Source: Gammaproteobacteria bacterium
Lineage (GTDB): Bacteria > Pseudomonadota > Gammaproteobacteria > Steroidobacterales > Steroidobacteraceae
Direction: 5' to 3'
DNA: 33,009 nucleotides
NCBI GenBank assembly: GCA_028293745.1
Contig: JAQGOF010000165.1
Coordinates: forward strand, 1 to 33,009
The notes below the pieces were generated by a model. The model did no database searches. It was given only the letters and a program-made list of their open reading frames with translations, and was not told the origin of the DNA. Shown one piece after another: positions 16,765-25,030 of the stretch (positions are counted from its first letter, which is position 1; every line of letters begins with the position of its first letter). The position numbers were made by a program, and so were the translations under genes.

Positions 16765-18561
16765 ATGGGTAGCGCCCCACTTACGGACGGTCACTGGGTG
16801 ATGTCGATCGCCGGACACCGGCTTCCCGACAAGGAGCTGATCGGTGGAAAGGCCTGGTCCATCGCGAGAATGGGCACGCTCGGGCTACCTGTCCCACCGG
16901 CATTCGTCGTTACGACGCGCGCTTGTATCGCCTACCTCGAGACCGGAGCTTTTCCGATCGGACTGGTCGAGGAGATCGCCGCGGGGATCGCCTGGCTGGA
17001 ATCAGAGACTGGCCGGCACTTCGGGTCCGGCCCGCGCCCGTTGCTCGTATCGGTACGGTCGGGGGCCCCGATTTCGATGCCGGGGATGATGGACACCATT
17101 CTGAACCTCGGTATCAATGATGCGACGGAGCAGTTGCTTGCGGCTGACTGTGCCGACGAGCGGTTCGCTCGCGACACACACCGCCGCTTCATCGAGCTCT
17201 ATGCATCGATCGTGCTCAAGGTTGAATCCGGGGCCCTCGGCAATGCCGAAGACCTCACCAGTTGGCGTGAGGCGATCGCTGCCGTGGCCGGGGCCCCATT
17301 GCCCGTAGGCGTTGTCGAGCAGTTGCACGGCGCAGTGCGCGCGGTATTCGAGTCGTGGAATTCGCGCCGTGCCCGGCGCTATCGCGAACACCACGGCATC
17401 CCTCATCATTTCGGTACGGCGGTGGTTGTGCAGGCGATGGTGTTTGGAAACCTTGACGAGCAGTCGGGCACGGGAGTCCTGTTCAGTCGGAACCCCGTGA
17501 CCGGCGAGCGCAGCGTGTTCGGGGAATTCCTACCGAAAGCGCAGGGTGAGGACGTCGTATCAGGCCGTCACACTCCGCTTCCCTTCGCCGAGATGCGCAA
17601 CCATACACCAGATGCATTCGCGGAGTTGGTACGCGCGGCGGAACTCCTCGAGCGCGTAAACGGCGATGTGCAGGACATCGAGTTCACGGTCGAACGCAGC
17701 CGGCTCTTCTTACTTCAGACGCGCGCTGCCAAGCGCTCCCCGCTTGCAGCCGTGCGTATTGCCGCCGAAATGGTACGCGAGGGCATTGCCGAGCCCGACT
17801 CAGTTTTCGCAAAACTGACCAGCGAGCAAGTGCGGCACGTGTTGAGCCCCCGACTCCCTGGCGGTATCGCGAATTCGGCGGTGATTCTCGCGCGCGGCGA
17901 AGGAGCGTCTGCCGGCATTGGATGCGGTGTCGTCGTTACGGACCCGGACGAGGCTGAGACTCGCGCGCACAACGGCGAGGACGTCGTGCTCGTGCGCGCG
18001 ACGACGAGCCCAAATGACATCCACGGCATGATTGCTGCGCGTGCAATCGTTACGGAGCAAGGCGGAGCGACTTCCCACGCAGCGGTAGTTGGACGAGCGC
18101 TCGGCAGACCTGTGATCGTCGGCTGCGGCGTCGGCACCGTTTTACCCCTAGCGGGCCGGATGGTGACAGTCGACGGCGGTTCGGGAGTGATCTACGCCGA
18201 TTGCCTCCAACTTCTCATCCCTGCTGAGGATGACGACGCGGCCCTTGCGGATCTCCTGCGCTGGGCTGAGCTGCGGTCGCCCGTCAAGGTCGTCGCCGCG
18301 CCGCCTCCGCATGCGCCGGTTTTCGACCTGGATGCAGTGGACGGTGTCGTTGATCCCGACAATCTGCGTAGGTCTCTGAGCGGCGTCGAGCCCGGAACCG
18401 CGCTCCATGGCCACGTGCTGTCCAGTGAGACCGCCGTCGCCGCATGTGTGGACGCGGGGGCCACCCTTCTGATCGCCAATCCGCGCCTGCCTGTGCTGCT
18501 GGCAGCCATCCGTGCCGCCGCCGATCGCAGCGCCGATAATCCTAAGGACCCCCAGCGGTGA
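16765..18561 (+). CDS. PPDK-like dikinase: ATP-grasp plus phosphohistidine domain, no PEP/pyruvate barrel
   Basis: 598 residues, against about 870-900 for pyruvate phosphate dikinase. The ATP-grasp module (1-325) is clearly PPDK-like: IGGKAWSIARMG, SVRSGAPISMPGMMDT (residues 96-111), SRNPVTGE, AQGEDVVSG and QDIEFTVE...LQTR. The swivel domain (about 345-480) has TEQGGATSHAAVVGRALGRP with His438. The C-terminal TIM barrel that binds pyruvate/PEP is absent and is replaced by a short unrecognised tail of about 115 residues. It can therefore form phosphohistidine from ATP but must pass phosphate to another acceptor, as phenylphosphate synthase does. Proposed partners are the swivel protein at 12332 and the unknown at 13104. 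Confidence 0.9.
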   Translation: MGSAPLTDGHWVMSIAGHRLPDKELIGGKAWSIARMGTLGLPVPPAFVVTTRACIAYLETGAFPIGLVEEIAAGIAWLESETGRHFGSGPRPLLVSVRSGAPISMPGMMDTILNLGINDATEQLLAADCADERFARDTHRRFIELYASIVLKVESGALGNAEDLTSWREAIAAVAGAPLPVGVVEQLHGAVRAVFESWNSRRARRYREHHGIPHHFGTAVVVQAMVFGNLDEQSGTGVLFSRNPVTGERSVFGEFLPKAQGEDVVSGRHTPLPFAEMRNHTPDAFAELVRAAELLERVNGDVQDIEFTVERSRLFLLQTRAAKRSPLAAVRIAAEMVREGIAEPDSVFAKLTSEQVRHVLSPRLPGGIANSAVILARGEGASAGIGCGVVVTDPDEAETRAHNGEDVVLVRATTSPNDIHGMIAARAIVTEQGGATSHAAVVGRALGRPVIVGCGVGTVLPLAGRMVTVDGGSGVIYADCLQLLIPAEDDDAALADLLRWAELRSPVKVVAAPPPHAPVFDLDAVDGVVDPDNLRRSLSGVEPGTALHGHVLSSETAVAACVDAGATLLIANPRLPVLLAAIRAAADRSADNPKDPQR

Positions 18562-19046
18562 GCAAGATTTCGCAAAACGACATCGAGGCGTTGATCGAAC
18601 TATTCGACAGGAGCGACTGGCGCGAATTGCGCGTGACGGGCGATGGTATCGACTTGTTCGTGTCAAAGGATCCGAACGCCCGCCGCTCCATCGAACGTAC
18701 ATCCGAGGTGTCTGCTGGTGTTGCTTCCTCCCCCGTCCCCGTCGGACCGACACCCGTCGTTCAGCCGGCTGCGCCAGCCGCGACGCGCACCCGGCCCCCG
18801 CACTGGGTGGCGATTCGCGCCCCTTGCCTCGGCACGTTTTACAACGCGCCGAAGCCCGGCGCGCCCCCGTTCGTTTCGATTGGCCAGCCTGTCTCCCGGG
18901 AGACAGAGGTATGTCTCGTCGAGGTTATGAAACTTTTCACGACGGTACGCGCCGGTGTGATTGGCACTATTCGCGAGTTGCTCGTCGCCGATTCGGAGCT
19001 CGTCGAATTCGATCAACCCCTGTTTTATGTCGAGCCTGATGCCTGA
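18558..19046 (+). CDS. Biotin carboxyl carrier protein
   Basis: AccB-like carrier, 162 residues, that carries biotin between the biotin carboxylase and the carboxyltransferase. It has an N-terminal helical segment like AccB (residues 1-37), a Pro/Ala-rich linker (about 50-82) and a C-terminal biotinyl domain from about 83. The biotinylation site is EVMKLF, with Lys125 (canonical is E/A-MKM). IRAPCLGTFY and VEFDQPLFYVEP match the AccB-type thumb and end. The GTG start overlaps the dikinase stop by four bases, and its 3' end overlaps the biotin carboxylase start, so stoichiometric synthesis is likely. It is clearly dedicated to this operon rather than fatty-acid synthesis. Confidence 0.95.
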   Translation: MSKISQNDIEALIELFDRSDWRELRVTGDGIDLFVSKDPNARRSIERTSEVSAGVASSPVPVGPTPVVQPAAPAATRTRPPHWVAIRAPCLGTFYNAPKPGAPPFVSIGQPVSRETEVCLVEVMKLFTTVRAGVIGTIRELLVADSELVEFDQPLFYVEPDA

Positions 19047-20412
19047 CCCGTATGCCCAAGTCCGTGTGCTGATTGCAAACCGCGGAGAGCTAGCCGTTCG
19101 CATTGCTCGGGTGGCGCGCGCGCTCGGCATGGAATCGGTGCTCGCAGCTTCCGCCGCCGATCGCGACAGCCTTGCGGCGCAGGAGGCGGATCGGGTCGTG
19201 GTTATAGGTTCCGCCCAGGCGCGTGAGTCGTACCTCAACGCACCGCGGATCATGCATGCCGCAATCGGAACCCACTGCACGGCGCTGCATCCCGGGTACG
19301 GATTCCTCTCCGAGCAACCGACACTGGTTGACATGTGCGCGCAGAACGGAATCACATTCGTCGGCCCAACAGCCGAAGCGATGCGAAGAGTCGGCGATAA
19401 GCTCTCCGCGCGTGCGTTAGCGCGCTCAGTCAGCGTACCAATGACCTCTGGAAGCGAGGAGATCGCGAGCACCGAACACGCTCTCGAGATCGCGAGCCAG
19501 ATCGGGTACCCGGTGATTACGAAGGCGTCGGCCGGCGGCGGAGGTCGCGGGATGGTCGTCGCCGGCAGCCCTGCGGAACTGTCAATATCGTTCGAGAAGG
19601 CTTCGGCTGCCGCGCGCGAGGCATTCGGCGATGGGACGTTGTACCTTGAGCGATTCGTCGAGCGGGCGCGCCACATTGAGGTGCAGTTGGTCGGCGATGG
19701 TGAAGGCCGCGTCGTGCATTTTGGCGAGCGTGACTGTTCGCTGCAACGTCGCTACCAGAAGATGATCGAAGAGGCGCCGGCAGCAATTCTGCCGGAGCCG
19801 GCGCGCGCCCAGCTGCACCAGGCCGCTGTCTCGCTACTTGCAGGGATACGCTACCGAAATGCGGGCACCGTCGAGTTCTTGTACGACGAGCCGACACAGC
19901 AATTTTTCTTCATGGAAGTGAACGCGAGGCTGCAGGTCGAGCACCCGGTATCGGAGCTCGTCACGGGAGTTGATCTCGTTCGAACTCAGCTACTGCTCGC
20001 GACCGGACGAGGCGCTCTGCCGGCGCAGGCTGCTGTTCGAATGAACGGCCATGCGATCGAGGCGCGTATCATCGCTGAAGATCCGAATCGCGACTTCCTG
20101 CCCTCCCCCGGACGAGTCACGCGCTGGCGACCGCCCGATGGCGATGGGATCCGTCTCGACACGGCGGTCACCGAGGGGACGCTGATCCCGCCCTACTACG
20201 ACAGCATGATCGCCAAACTGATCGTCCACGGTCATACCCGCTCGGACGCAATCGACAGGCTCGCCGGCGCCCTCGCGCGTTTCGAGATCGAGGGTGTCGC
20301 GACCAACCTGCGGCTGCTGAAGTTCATTGTCGATCACCCCGATTACCGGAGTAATCGGGTCGACACCCGCTGGTTGGAGCGCACATTGCTACCGGCCTTC
20401 CGTGCCCAATGA
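19039..20412 (+). CDS. Biotin carboxylase subunit
   Basis: ATP-grasp biotin carboxylase, 457 residues from the ATG at 19039 (one at 19027 adds four). It carboxylates carrier-bound biotin using ATP and bicarbonate. All hallmarks are present: VLIANRGELAVRI, LHPGYGFLSE, KASAGGGGRGM (ATP loop), HFGERDCSLQRRYQK, FMEVNARLQVEHPVSE (catalytic Arg and metal Glu/Asn) and PNRDFLPSPG. Length and order match AccC and pyruvate carboxylase subunit A. It overlaps the carrier gene by eight bases and is followed after 15 bp by the carboxyltransferase. The enzyme is expected to be fully active; specificity lies in the next subunit. Confidence 0.95.
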   Translation: MPDPYAQVRVLIANRGELAVRIARVARALGMESVLAASAADRDSLAAQEADRVVVIGSAQARESYLNAPRIMHAAIGTHCTALHPGYGFLSEQPTLVDMCAQNGITFVGPTAEAMRRVGDKLSARALARSVSVPMTSGSEEIASTEHALEIASQIGYPVITKASAGGGGRGMVVAGSPAELSISFEKASAAAREAFGDGTLYLERFVERARHIEVQLVGDGEGRVVHFGERDCSLQRRYQKMIEEAPAAILPEPARAQLHQAAVSLLAGIRYRNAGTVEFLYDEPTQQFFFMEVNARLQVEHPVSELVTGVDLVRTQLLLATGRGALPAQAAVRMNGHAIEARIIAEDPNRDFLPSPGRVTRWRPPDGDGIRLDTAVTEGTLIPPYYDSMIAKLIVHGHTRSDAIDRLAGALARFEIEGVATNLRLLKFIVDHPDYRSNRVDTRWLERTLLPAFRAQ

Positions 20413-20427
20413 GGGAGTGAAGCTACC

Positions 20428-21882
20428 TTGTCTCATATCGAGTTCCTGGACGAGACGATGCGCGATGGGCAGCAGAGTCTGTGGGGTATGCGAATGCAGG
20501 CCTGCATGGCACTGCCAGCTGCACCGATCCTGGGGCGTACGGGGTTTCGCGTCGTCGATCTGACAGGATCGTCCCACTTCGAGGTGTTGATACGGCACTG
20601 CCGGGAGAACCCCTGGGACATGCTCGACCTGCTGGTCGCCGCCATGCCGGACACGCGCGTCCGCAGCGGCATGCGCGCGAATGCATCGGTTACCTTCGGC
20701 GTGACACCGGACTCGTTGATGGATGCCTGGATGCGCCAGCTCAACCGGCACGGGTGCCGTAGCTTCTGGATCTACGATGTGCTTTACAACTTCGACAAGA
20801 TCTATCGTCTGGCGAAGGTGGCGAAGGAATTCGGATCCGAGGTCGCGGGAGCGATCATGTACACCATGTCGCCTGTTCACAGCGACGACTATTTCGCCGA
20901 CAAGGCGGGCAAGCTCGCGGCCTGCGCGGACATCGATACAATCCTGCTATATGACACGGCGGGGGTGCTCGAGAAGGAACGCCTGCTGACGTTGCTGCCG
21001 GCAATCCGCAGGCAGGCACGCGGCAAGCCGATCGAATTTCACTCCAACAATCTGCTCGGCCAGTCGGCAAAAGCCTACATCGACGCCATCGATCTCGGCG
21101 TCAGCATTCTGCACACGGCCAGTCGGCCCATGGCCAATGGACCGTCGGTCCCATCGACCGAAATCATGGTGCACAACATCGAGATGCTCGGGCATTCCCA
21201 TTCCATCGACAAATCGCTGTTGCCTGCGGTCGCCGAGCATTTTGAGCGCGTCGGGCGCGCCGCCGGATTCCCGGTGAACCAACACGCCGAATACAATGTG
21301 CTATCGCTTCAGCACCAGGTTCCGGGCGGAATGATGGGTACGCTGAAGGCGCAACTCGCGCAGCATGGCATGAGCGATCGTCTCGAAGAGGTGCTGCGGG
21401 AGACCGCGACCGTGCGACGCGAGCTCGGCTATCCTGGGATGGCCACTCCGTTCAGCCAGCTCGTTGGTATCCAGTCGGTTCTCAACATCGTGACAGGCGA
21501 GCGCTACAAGATCGTGCCGGACGAGGTCATCAAGTACGCCGGCGGCTATTACGGCGAGACGGTTGCGCCCATCGATGAGCAGATCCGCGACCGGATCCTG
21601 GCCGCCCCGAATGCGCGGGACATTCTGCGAAGCCCGCCAGAGCAACCGACTATTGATGAATTACGTCGTCGATACGGTACCACCGACGATGACGAGCTGC
21701 TGTTACGAGCACTCGTACCGGACGCGGACTTGCGGCGGATGCGGTCTGCAGGACCGATCAAGACGCACTTCCCTCTGCTCTCGTCCCCGGAGCTCGACGA
21801 GGTCGCGCGCCTGATGAGAATCGCCCGCGCACCAGTCGTCCAATTACGCTCAGCCCACCTGTCCGCGGATCTCTTCCGATAA
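20428..21882 (+). CDS. Biotin-dependent carboxyltransferase, PycB/OadA-like, altered active site
   Basis: 484 residues with the HMGL-like barrel (1-265) and the PYC/OADA domain (280-484) of pyruvate carboxylase subunit B, oxaloacetate decarboxylase alpha and transcarboxylase 5S. DETMRDGQQSLWGMR (8-22), YTMSPVH (145-151) and GERYKIVPDEV (357-367) align well. Aligned by eye, Asp13 and His205 are kept, but the carbamylated Lys is Tyr175 (LLYDTAG), the second His of H-x-H is Asn207 (FHSNN) and the catalytic Thr of GTSQP is Pro239 (GPSVP). The TTG start follows GAGGGAG. A different acceptor, perhaps a phospho-aryl ketone, is inferred. The stop overlaps the thiolase start by one base. Confidence 0.92.
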   Translation: MSHIEFLDETMRDGQQSLWGMRMQACMALPAAPILGRTGFRVVDLTGSSHFEVLIRHCRENPWDMLDLLVAAMPDTRVRSGMRANASVTFGVTPDSLMDAWMRQLNRHGCRSFWIYDVLYNFDKIYRLAKVAKEFGSEVAGAIMYTMSPVHSDDYFADKAGKLAACADIDTILLYDTAGVLEKERLLTLLPAIRRQARGKPIEFHSNNLLGQSAKAYIDAIDLGVSILHTASRPMANGPSVPSTEIMVHNIEMLGHSHSIDKSLLPAVAEHFERVGRAAGFPVNQHAEYNVLSLQHQVPGGMMGTLKAQLAQHGMSDRLEEVLRETATVRRELGYPGMATPFSQLVGIQSVLNIVTGERYKIVPDEVIKYAGGYYGETVAPIDEQIRDRILAAPNARDILRSPPEQPTIDELRRRYGTTDDDELLLRALVPDADLRRMRSAGPIKTHFPLLSSPELDEVARLMRIARAPVVQLRSAHLSADLFR

Positions 21883-23087
21883 TGGCACCCCAACTCACAC
21901 GGCGCGCCGTAGTCATTGACGTTGTCAGGTCGCCTTTCGGGCGCGGCCGGCCGGGGGGGATTCTGGATGGAATACATCCGGTGTCGCTATACGCCGAAGT
22001 GCTTCAAGCGCTTGTCGGGCGCACCGGAATAGATCCGGTGCTGATCGAGGACGTCATTACCGGTTGCGTCATTCAAGTGGGCGAGCAAGCGGGCAACATC
22101 GGACGGCAAGCGGTTCTCGCGGCGGGATTCCCTCACTCAATCCCGGCCGTCACGCTCGACCGCAAGTGCGGGTCGGCGCAGCAATCCATAGATTTCGCTG
22201 CACAAGGAATCATCGCGGGAGCGTACGACGTCGTCGTTGCCGGCGGTGTCGAGATGATGAGTTTGGTACCGATGCGCGCCAACCGATTGGGTCGGGACAA
22301 CGAAGGTCCGCTGCTGCGTCGTCGTTATCCTGACGGACTGGTGCGACAAGGCATCTCCGCAGAGTTGATCGCAGCCCGGTTTCAGCTTTCGCGAGAGTCC
22401 CTCGATGCATTCGCGCTGCGCTCGCACACGCTCGCCGCGCGGGCAGAGGACTCGGGCATCACGGAAAGGAGTGTACACAAGGTCCCCGTTCCAAGACCTG
22501 ACGGCGAACGGATCGCAGAGTGGGACGAAGGGCTGCGACGTGACACGACACTGGAAAAACTGACGGCACTGAAGCCAGCATTTCACGACCGAGCAGTGGG
22601 GGCGGCGTATCCCGAGATCGGCTGGAAGGTCACTGCTGGCAATTCGAGCCAGGTCAGTGACGGTGCGGCTGCGGTGCTTTTGATGGAAGAGCGGACTGCG
22701 ACGCGCCTCGGCTTGCGGCCGCGGGCCGCAATCACACACTTTGCCGTCGCCGCGGACGATCCGATCATGATGCTGACAGCGATCATTCCAGCAACCCGCC
22801 GTCTGCTCGCGCGAGCGGGTCTTGCGCTCGATCAGATCGACGCGTGGGAAGTGAACGAGGCGTTCGCCTCGGTGGTGCTCGCGTGGCAGCAGGCAACCGG
22901 CGCGGATCTGGACCGGGTCAATCGCTACGGTGGTGCGATAGCGCTCGGTCACCCGGTAGGTGCGTCTGGCGGCCGACTGTTCGCGAACCTGCTCGCGTCT
23001 CTGGAAGAAGGGGGCGGCCGATATGGGGTTCAGACGATGTGCGAATCTGGCGGCATGGCTAATGCGACCCTCATCGAGCGGCTGTAG
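21882..23087 (+). CDS. Thiolase (acetyl-CoA C-acyltransferase)
   Basis: Thiolase-fold acyltransferase, 401 residues, expected to cleave a beta-ketoacyl-CoA to acetyl-CoA plus a shortened acyl-CoA. Nucleophile Cys96 lies in DRKCGSAQQ, then VNEAF, GGAIALGHPVGASGG with His357, and the C-terminal CESGGMAN with Cys387. The canonical CxGGG is thus CESGG, a Gly-to-Ser change that may slightly reshape the acyl pocket. It is the last gene of the operon (TAATG overlap with the carboxyltransferase) and meets a minus-strand gene after seven bases. In the proposed pathway it would release acetyl-CoA and an aroyl-CoA from the CoA ligase product. Confidence 0.95.
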   Translation: MAPQLTRRAVVIDVVRSPFGRGRPGGILDGIHPVSLYAEVLQALVGRTGIDPVLIEDVITGCVIQVGEQAGNIGRQAVLAAGFPHSIPAVTLDRKCGSAQQSIDFAAQGIIAGAYDVVVAGGVEMMSLVPMRANRLGRDNEGPLLRRRYPDGLVRQGISAELIAARFQLSRESLDAFALRSHTLAARAEDSGITERSVHKVPVPRPDGERIAEWDEGLRRDTTLEKLTALKPAFHDRAVGAAYPEIGWKVTAGNSSQVSDGAAAVLLMEERTATRLGLRPRAAITHFAVAADDPIMMLTAIIPATRRLLARAGLALDQIDAWEVNEAFASVVLAWQQATGADLDRVNRYGGAIALGHPVGASGGRLFANLLASLEEGGGRYGVQTMCESGGMANATLIERL

Positions 23088-23094
23088 ACGCTGC

Positions 23095-24117
23095 TCACCC
23101 GGCGATCCGCAGAATGAGCTTGCCGTCGTGCGTGCCGGCGAATAGGCGCAGAAAGGCGGGTACCGCATTCTCGATACCCTCCTCGATCTGTTCATCCACA
23201 ACCAACAAGCCCTTTTCGATCCAGGCCGCCAGCGCGGTCCGGGCTTCCGCGGAGCGGTTGAGGAAGTCGCCAGTGAAGAAGCCCTGGATGGTGGCGCGCT
23301 TGACTATGAGCTGCCAAAGATTGCGTGCCCCGACCGATCCGGTCATTGAGTTGTACTCTGAGATCAGACCGCAAAGCGCGATGCGCGCGTGCAGCTTCAG
23401 GTGCATCAAGGCGGTATCGAGAAGCATGCCACCGACATTTTCGAAGACCATATCAACACCGTCCGGGGCCGCAGTGGCAAGTGCAGCCGAGAGCGCTTCG
23501 GGTGACTTCCCGCGATAATCGATCGCCGCATCGAATCCGTACCGTTCCGTCAAACGTTTGCATTTGGCGGACCCACCGGCGATTCCGATCGTACGGCATC
23601 CCTTGAGCCTCGCGATCTGCCCAACGATCGAGCCCACGGCACCAGCCGCGCCGTTGACGAGCATAGTCTCGCCGGGCCCCGGCCGGCACACCTCCATGAC
23701 GCCGAAGTACGCAGTGACACCCACCGCGCCGAGCGCGGACAGGTAGAGAGTGATCGATGGAACCGCTGCCGGGTCGACCGGCCGCAGAAAACCATCCGGT
23801 TCTGCGATCGAATAGTCCTCGATCGCATTCATCCCAACCACCCAGCCATCACTCTGGAAGTCCGGATGTCGGCTGGTGACGATGCGTCCGAGCGTGATCG
23901 CACGAACCGGGTCGTTGAGAGGAATCGGAGGCAGATATGATGGAACGTCGTCGAGCCAGCCACGAATTGCCGGATCCAGAGAGCAGAAGTGGTTGCGCAC
24001 GAGGATGGTTCCGGCGCGCGGCTCCGGGATAGGTTCCTCGACGAGATCGAAATCCGCCTTCGCCGGCAGCCCGACCGGTCGTCGTCGTAACAGAAGTCTT
24101 CGATTTCGCTCAACCAT
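23095..24117 (-). CDS. NADP-dependent MDR reductase (CurA/leukotriene-B4-dehydrogenase-like)
   Basis: Medium-chain reductase of 340 residues without zinc ligands, like the alkenal/one oxidoreductases (CurA, PTGR). N-terminal NRRLLLRRRPVGLPAKADF is the family opening; NGAAGAVGSIVGQIARLKG is the cofactor loop and DGVDMVFENVGG the typical follow-up. It reduces alpha,beta-unsaturated ketones with NADPH. It lies 18 bp downstream of the GntR gene on the same strand, so it is probably co-transcribed with its regulator. It faces the thiolase tail to tail across seven bases with no room for a terminator. Confidence 0.92.
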   Translation of the reverse strand: MVERNRRLLLRRRPVGLPAKADFDLVEEPIPEPRAGTILVRNHFCSLDPAIRGWLDDVPSYLPPIPLNDPVRAITLGRIVTSRHPDFQSDGWVVGMNAIEDYSIAEPDGFLRPVDPAAVPSITLYLSALGAVGVTAYFGVMEVCRPGPGETMLVNGAAGAVGSIVGQIARLKGCRTIGIAGGSAKCKRLTERYGFDAAIDYRGKSPEALSAALATAAPDGVDMVFENVGGMLLDTALMHLKLHARIALCGLISEYNSMTGSVGARNLWQLIVKRATIQGFFTGDFLNRSAEARTALAAWIEKGLLVVDEQIEEGIENAVPAFLRLFAGTHDGKLILRIAG

Positions 24118-24135
24118 TATTAATCCGGACCTTCC

Positions 24136-24894
24136 TCAGCCCGCGGTCACCTGACTCCAGAAGGCATCGTCGGGTAGGCGCCTGTAGCGCGCCCGCGCGC
24201 GGCGGATGTGCCTACGCATGGCGCGCTCAGCCTGCTGCGGTTTTCCGGCAAGGACGGCATCGGTGATCTCCGCGTAATCGCGCAGCTGCTCGTCCCGGCT
24301 TTTCTGCGTCAGATAAGGCTGAACCTGCAGGCGCAGAAGATGGATCTGCATCGTCGGCATAATCCGCTCCAACTGCTCGTTGCCGCCAATCTCGGCCAGA
24401 GTGTCGTAGAAATGCCGGCGCTTCTCGATGTACTCGGTGCTGGTGGCCTGTCCGTTCTTGTAGACGCCGAGCCACTCATACGCGTTGCGGATTCGCTCCG
24501 CGTGATCGCCTGCGTTGACCGTCTCGGCAGCAAGGCGGGCCATCAGGCCGGTGAGGACTTCGAGCACAACCAGCGTCTCATCCGCCTCGGAACGCGACAG
24601 CGCGCGAATGTAGGCGCCACGGTGCCGCGTCAGCATCACTATGCCTTCGGCAGCGAGCCGCTTCAGCGCCTCCCGCACTGGGCCCCGGCTCACGCGTAAG
24701 TCATGCGTCAGGTCGGCTTCGATCAGCTTCTGACCAGGAACGTATCGTCCGGAGCGGATGCCTTGGACGATTGTGTCGACGACGCGGTCCGGTGAGCTCA
24801 CGCCCACGGGACCTGCAGCGCGGCTCCACCGCCGCCGCGGACTCACGGCACTGCGAACTCGTTCAGGCTTCTCCGCCACGTTGCTACTTGCCAT
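24136..24894 (-). CDS. GntR-family regulator, FadR/FCD type
   Basis: 252 residues from the ATG at 24894, which has GGAG five bases upstream; an open frame reaching 25167 is promoter DNA. The winged helix is at residues 36-98 with recognition helix region RVSRGPVREALKRLAAEG; the FCD ligand domain (about 105-240) keeps the His set used for metal binding (RHFYD, QIHLL, MRRHI). Such regulators usually repress until an acid or acyl-CoA binds. It is divergent from the TonB receptor and cotranscribed with the MDR. Palindromes of the family pattern TNGTNNNACNA occur before the receptor and the dikinase operon, so it probably governs both. Confidence 0.94.
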   Translation of the reverse strand: MASSNVAEKPERVRSAVSPRRRWSRAAGPVGVSSPDRVVDTIVQGIRSGRYVPGQKLIEADLTHDLRVSRGPVREALKRLAAEGIVMLTRHRGAYIRALSRSEADETLVVLEVLTGLMARLAAETVNAGDHAERIRNAYEWLGVYKNGQATSTEYIEKRRHFYDTLAEIGGNEQLERIMPTMQIHLLRLQVQPYLTQKSRDEQLRDYAEITDAVLAGKPQQAERAMRRHIRRARARYRRLPDDAFWSQVTAG

Positions 24895-24936
24895 CGCTCC
24901 AATCCGTATGAGGCGAGCAACGCCCCGATCGTATGA

Positions 24937-24965
24937 ATTCTCGGAACATTCTTCGAGGGTGTCAA
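24937..24965 (-). promoter_or_regulatory. Candidate sigma-70 promoter of the GntR gene
   Basis: Minus strand: TTGACA (24965-24960), exact 17-bp spacer, GAGAAT (24942-24937, four of six matches). It would start transcription about 36 bases before the GntR ATG. The operator at 25020 lies about 60 bp further upstream. Confidence 0.5.
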
Positions 24966-25019
24966 ACGCGATTGCCCACCGCCGCCCGCGAATCTGCAGA
25001 TCCAATACGTTTGAGGACT

Positions 25020-25030
25020 TTGTAGGACAA
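25020..25030. promoter_or_regulatory. Putative GntR/FadR operator before the TonB receptor
   Basis: TTGTAGGACAA is a perfect TTGT-NNN-ACAA palindrome, the consensus of FadR-subfamily regulators, lying between the divergent GntR and receptor genes. Its core pattern is shared with 12255-12265, and ten of its eleven bases with 11320-11330. Confidence 0.65.

Noticed and set aside
16765..18561. Annotation as pyruvate, phosphate dikinase for PEP synthesis
   Set aside because: The C-terminal PEP/pyruvate-binding barrel is absent and the context is a biotin-dependent carboxylation operon.
18558..21882. Housekeeping acetyl-CoA or pyruvate carboxylase
   Set aside because: The carboxyltransferase is PycB/OadA-like, not AccA/AccD, but lacks residues needed for pyruvate; gene neighbours are catabolic.
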